A stretch of DNA of 64,000 bases from Ligustrum vulgare (taxonomy: Eukaryota; Streptophyta; Magnoliopsida; Lamiales; Oleaceae). The notes beneath the pieces were generated by a model. The model ran no database searches. It saw only the letters and a program-made list of their open reading frames with translations, and was not told the DNA's origin. How positions within the stretch are numbered: position 1 is the stretch's first letter; each line of letters starts with the position of its first letter. The stretch is taken from the NCBI GenBank assembly GCA_963555705.1, contig OY743174.1, forward strand, positions 57,992,234-58,056,233, read 5' to 3'. Shown here piece after piece: positions 62,601-64,000 of this stretch. The position numbers were made by a program, and so were the translations under genes.

Positions 62601-64000
62601 CAAAAATGGCGAACCTGTCATACTTGACCCAGCATGTTACTGTAAGTTGTCGTTGGTAGAATTTGCAATTCTTTTATTTATTTTTGGTAACAATATAAAG
62701 TTTGCATAATAGCTGGCCTAATCATTCTATTATACGAATAACTAACTGAAATGAGCATAGAAGCCTGCCGAGATTTCAGTGTTATAGGATTTGACATGCT
62801 ATTTTGGGGGTTTGTCTTTGTTTTGGGGGGGGGGGGGGGGGGGGTGTATTGAGTATGATAATGAAACATTCTGATGGTAGCTATCCACTGCAGCAAAGCT
62901 ACCTAGCAACTGAGCTATTTGTTATAGGTTATTTGGTCTGATTTACTTCAGTTTTCACTCTTTTTTTGATCTTTTGATTCACACTTTGAAGATGAATCAT
63001 CCTTTGTAGTTTACATCGGGTTTGTCAGCATTTTAGGACCGAAATAATATGCAAAATCTGCATAACAGGCTAATTTCAATCCACAAGCGACCTTCTTGTC
63101 TTTGCTTTTTGGAAGCAGAATTACTTCATAGTCAATTCATATGAATCATTAGGTCGTCTGTGCAATCTAAAGTTTTTAAAAGTATATACTGTGGATGAAT
63201 ACGTGGTTTGAGGGTGTTTACTTTCTGGTTGCTTAATTTGCATGAGATAAATTAATAAGCTGGAGTTTGAATACTCGTTCTATTATCTTACGCAGATGGA
63301 CATAATGAGGCAGAGTTTGGAATGTCTTGGTGTGCTGGATTTGGAGGATCTTTTTACAATGCATACTTTGAGGTATTTCGTCATACGTTCTCTTTACGTG
63401 CACCTCTTGCATTTGATTTCTTCGGATGAGTGAATAAATTGAAGTACTCCCTCCGTCCCAAAAAGATAGTCCTACGGTTATTTTCACACGGATTAATAAA
63501 TGGTAGTTAGTATAGTTAGGGTATTAAATTTTATCATTATTTTTCATTTATACCCTTTATTCCTTATTTATTGTATTAAGTGGGCTCACTTCATTTCCTA
63601 CAAAAAATTTGAAAATGCAATAGCTAAGTAGTTGGCTAGCAATAAATTAAATGGAGTGGCGAAAAAATGATTTATGTAACTGACTCCAAATTTATAGAAA
63701 ACAGGGTTCAATTTCTTGTAAAGAATTTAAAACTCAAAATTGGCCATGGTTTTCTGAACAAACTGACTGATGAGTTCAGTTTTCCATCTGGACCCCAAAT
63801 TCTGAGCTTCTTCTGCAACAGGGCCGCTCTTCTGTGAATTGCATTTTTTTTATCTTCACTCTGATTCTTGATTTTCCTTTTTTATTTTTTTGTGTTCTTT
63901 TATCAGGTGATGCCCAAAGAACCGGGTTTTGAGGAGAGGAGAGATCTTTATATGCTGTATCACTACTTGAATCATTATAACTTGTTTGGCTCTGGTTACC
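59685..64000 (+). CDS. Fructosamine-3-kinase / protein-ribulosamine 3-kinase, probably plastidial (3' end outside window)
   Basis: Nine exons are visible: 59685-59799, 60622-60775, 61158-61248, 61379-61450, 61533-61621, 61869-61987, 62501-62641, 63296-63372 and 63907 to the window end. All junctions are GT-AG and in phase, giving 317 residues so far; roughly 20-30 more are expected. Exon 1 gives a 38-residue N-terminus ([20 protein letters not shown]...) before [13 protein letters not shown], probably a plastid transit peptide. Kinase core: [79 protein letters not shown], the catalytic loop [11 protein letters not shown], the metal-binding [17 protein letters not shown] and [14 protein letters not shown]. 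Enzymes of this family phosphorylate ketoamine adducts on glycated proteins so that they decompose, a repair reaction. Introns hold poly-G runs and a Stowaway fragment. No frame break in the visible part. Confidence 0.93.
63447..63650. mobile_element. Stowaway-like MITE fragment in the last visible kinase intron
   Basis: It starts after TA with CTCCCTCCGTCCCAAAAAGA, followed by TAGTCC and CACACGGATTAATAAA, which match the reverse complement of the right end of the 12418-12706 element. The opposite end with a GGGACGGAG-type sequence is not found, so the right border is approximate and the copy may be truncated. Confidence 0.65.

Overview
The window is nuclear DNA from a flowering plant, most likely a eudicot. 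The signs are AT-rich sequence, genes split by GT-AG introns, plant-specific families (F-box/PP2 lectin, F-box At4g00755-like, plant PEX11, plastid-type fructosamine kinase), Helitron, CACTA, hAT, Stowaway and Tourist elements, a Ty1/copia retrotransposon, and short plastid DNA insertions. All identifications come from reading the sequence; no database search was run.

Layout. Positions 1-9000 hold no gene. They contain a 3.5-kb non-autonomous CACTA element (918-4432), a 515-bp tandem duplication (5420-6449), a Tourist-like MITE and many copies of a short GTTTGGT-ended repeat. A three-exon F-box/PP2-A13-like gene follows at 9053-10905. Positions 10.9-23.2 kb are repeat-rich: two MITEs, a scrambled F-box pseudogene (15013-16515), a decayed DUF1985/Ulp1-type transposon gene (17888-20835) broken by a small hAT element, and a fold-back element. 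A 6-kb degenerate copia retrotransposon with both LTRs (23178-29156) lies directly before the first of two tandem F-box At4g00755-like genes (29247-32845 and 34418-39009). The second carries a plastid rpoB fragment in intron 3.

A compact genic block follows on the minus strand: a seven-exon PEX11 gene (39630-41410) and an intronless-CDS ARM-repeat gene (44122-45789), each with an intron in its 5' leader. Positions 46-59.6 kb are again transposon territory: nested or abutting Helitrons (47.9-50.5 kb), a small hAT element inserted in a CT microsatellite, a 3.5-kb hAT element with a broken ZMYM1-like transposase gene (54123-57612), and a plastid rps3 fragment. The window ends inside a plastid-type fructosamine-3-kinase (ribulosamine kinase) gene (59685 to beyond 64000).

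The host genes are unrelated housekeeping or regulatory genes and do not form a pathway or cluster. The exception is the F-box At4g00755-like family, which has two apparently intact copies and one wreck here, so it has expanded locally. The structures that most deserve a second look are the CACTA end carrying an inverted 80-bp copy of its own flank, the Helitron nest, the rpoB insertion in an F-box intron, and the retrotransposon in the leader of an F-box gene. I saw no convincing evidence of a wholly new system.
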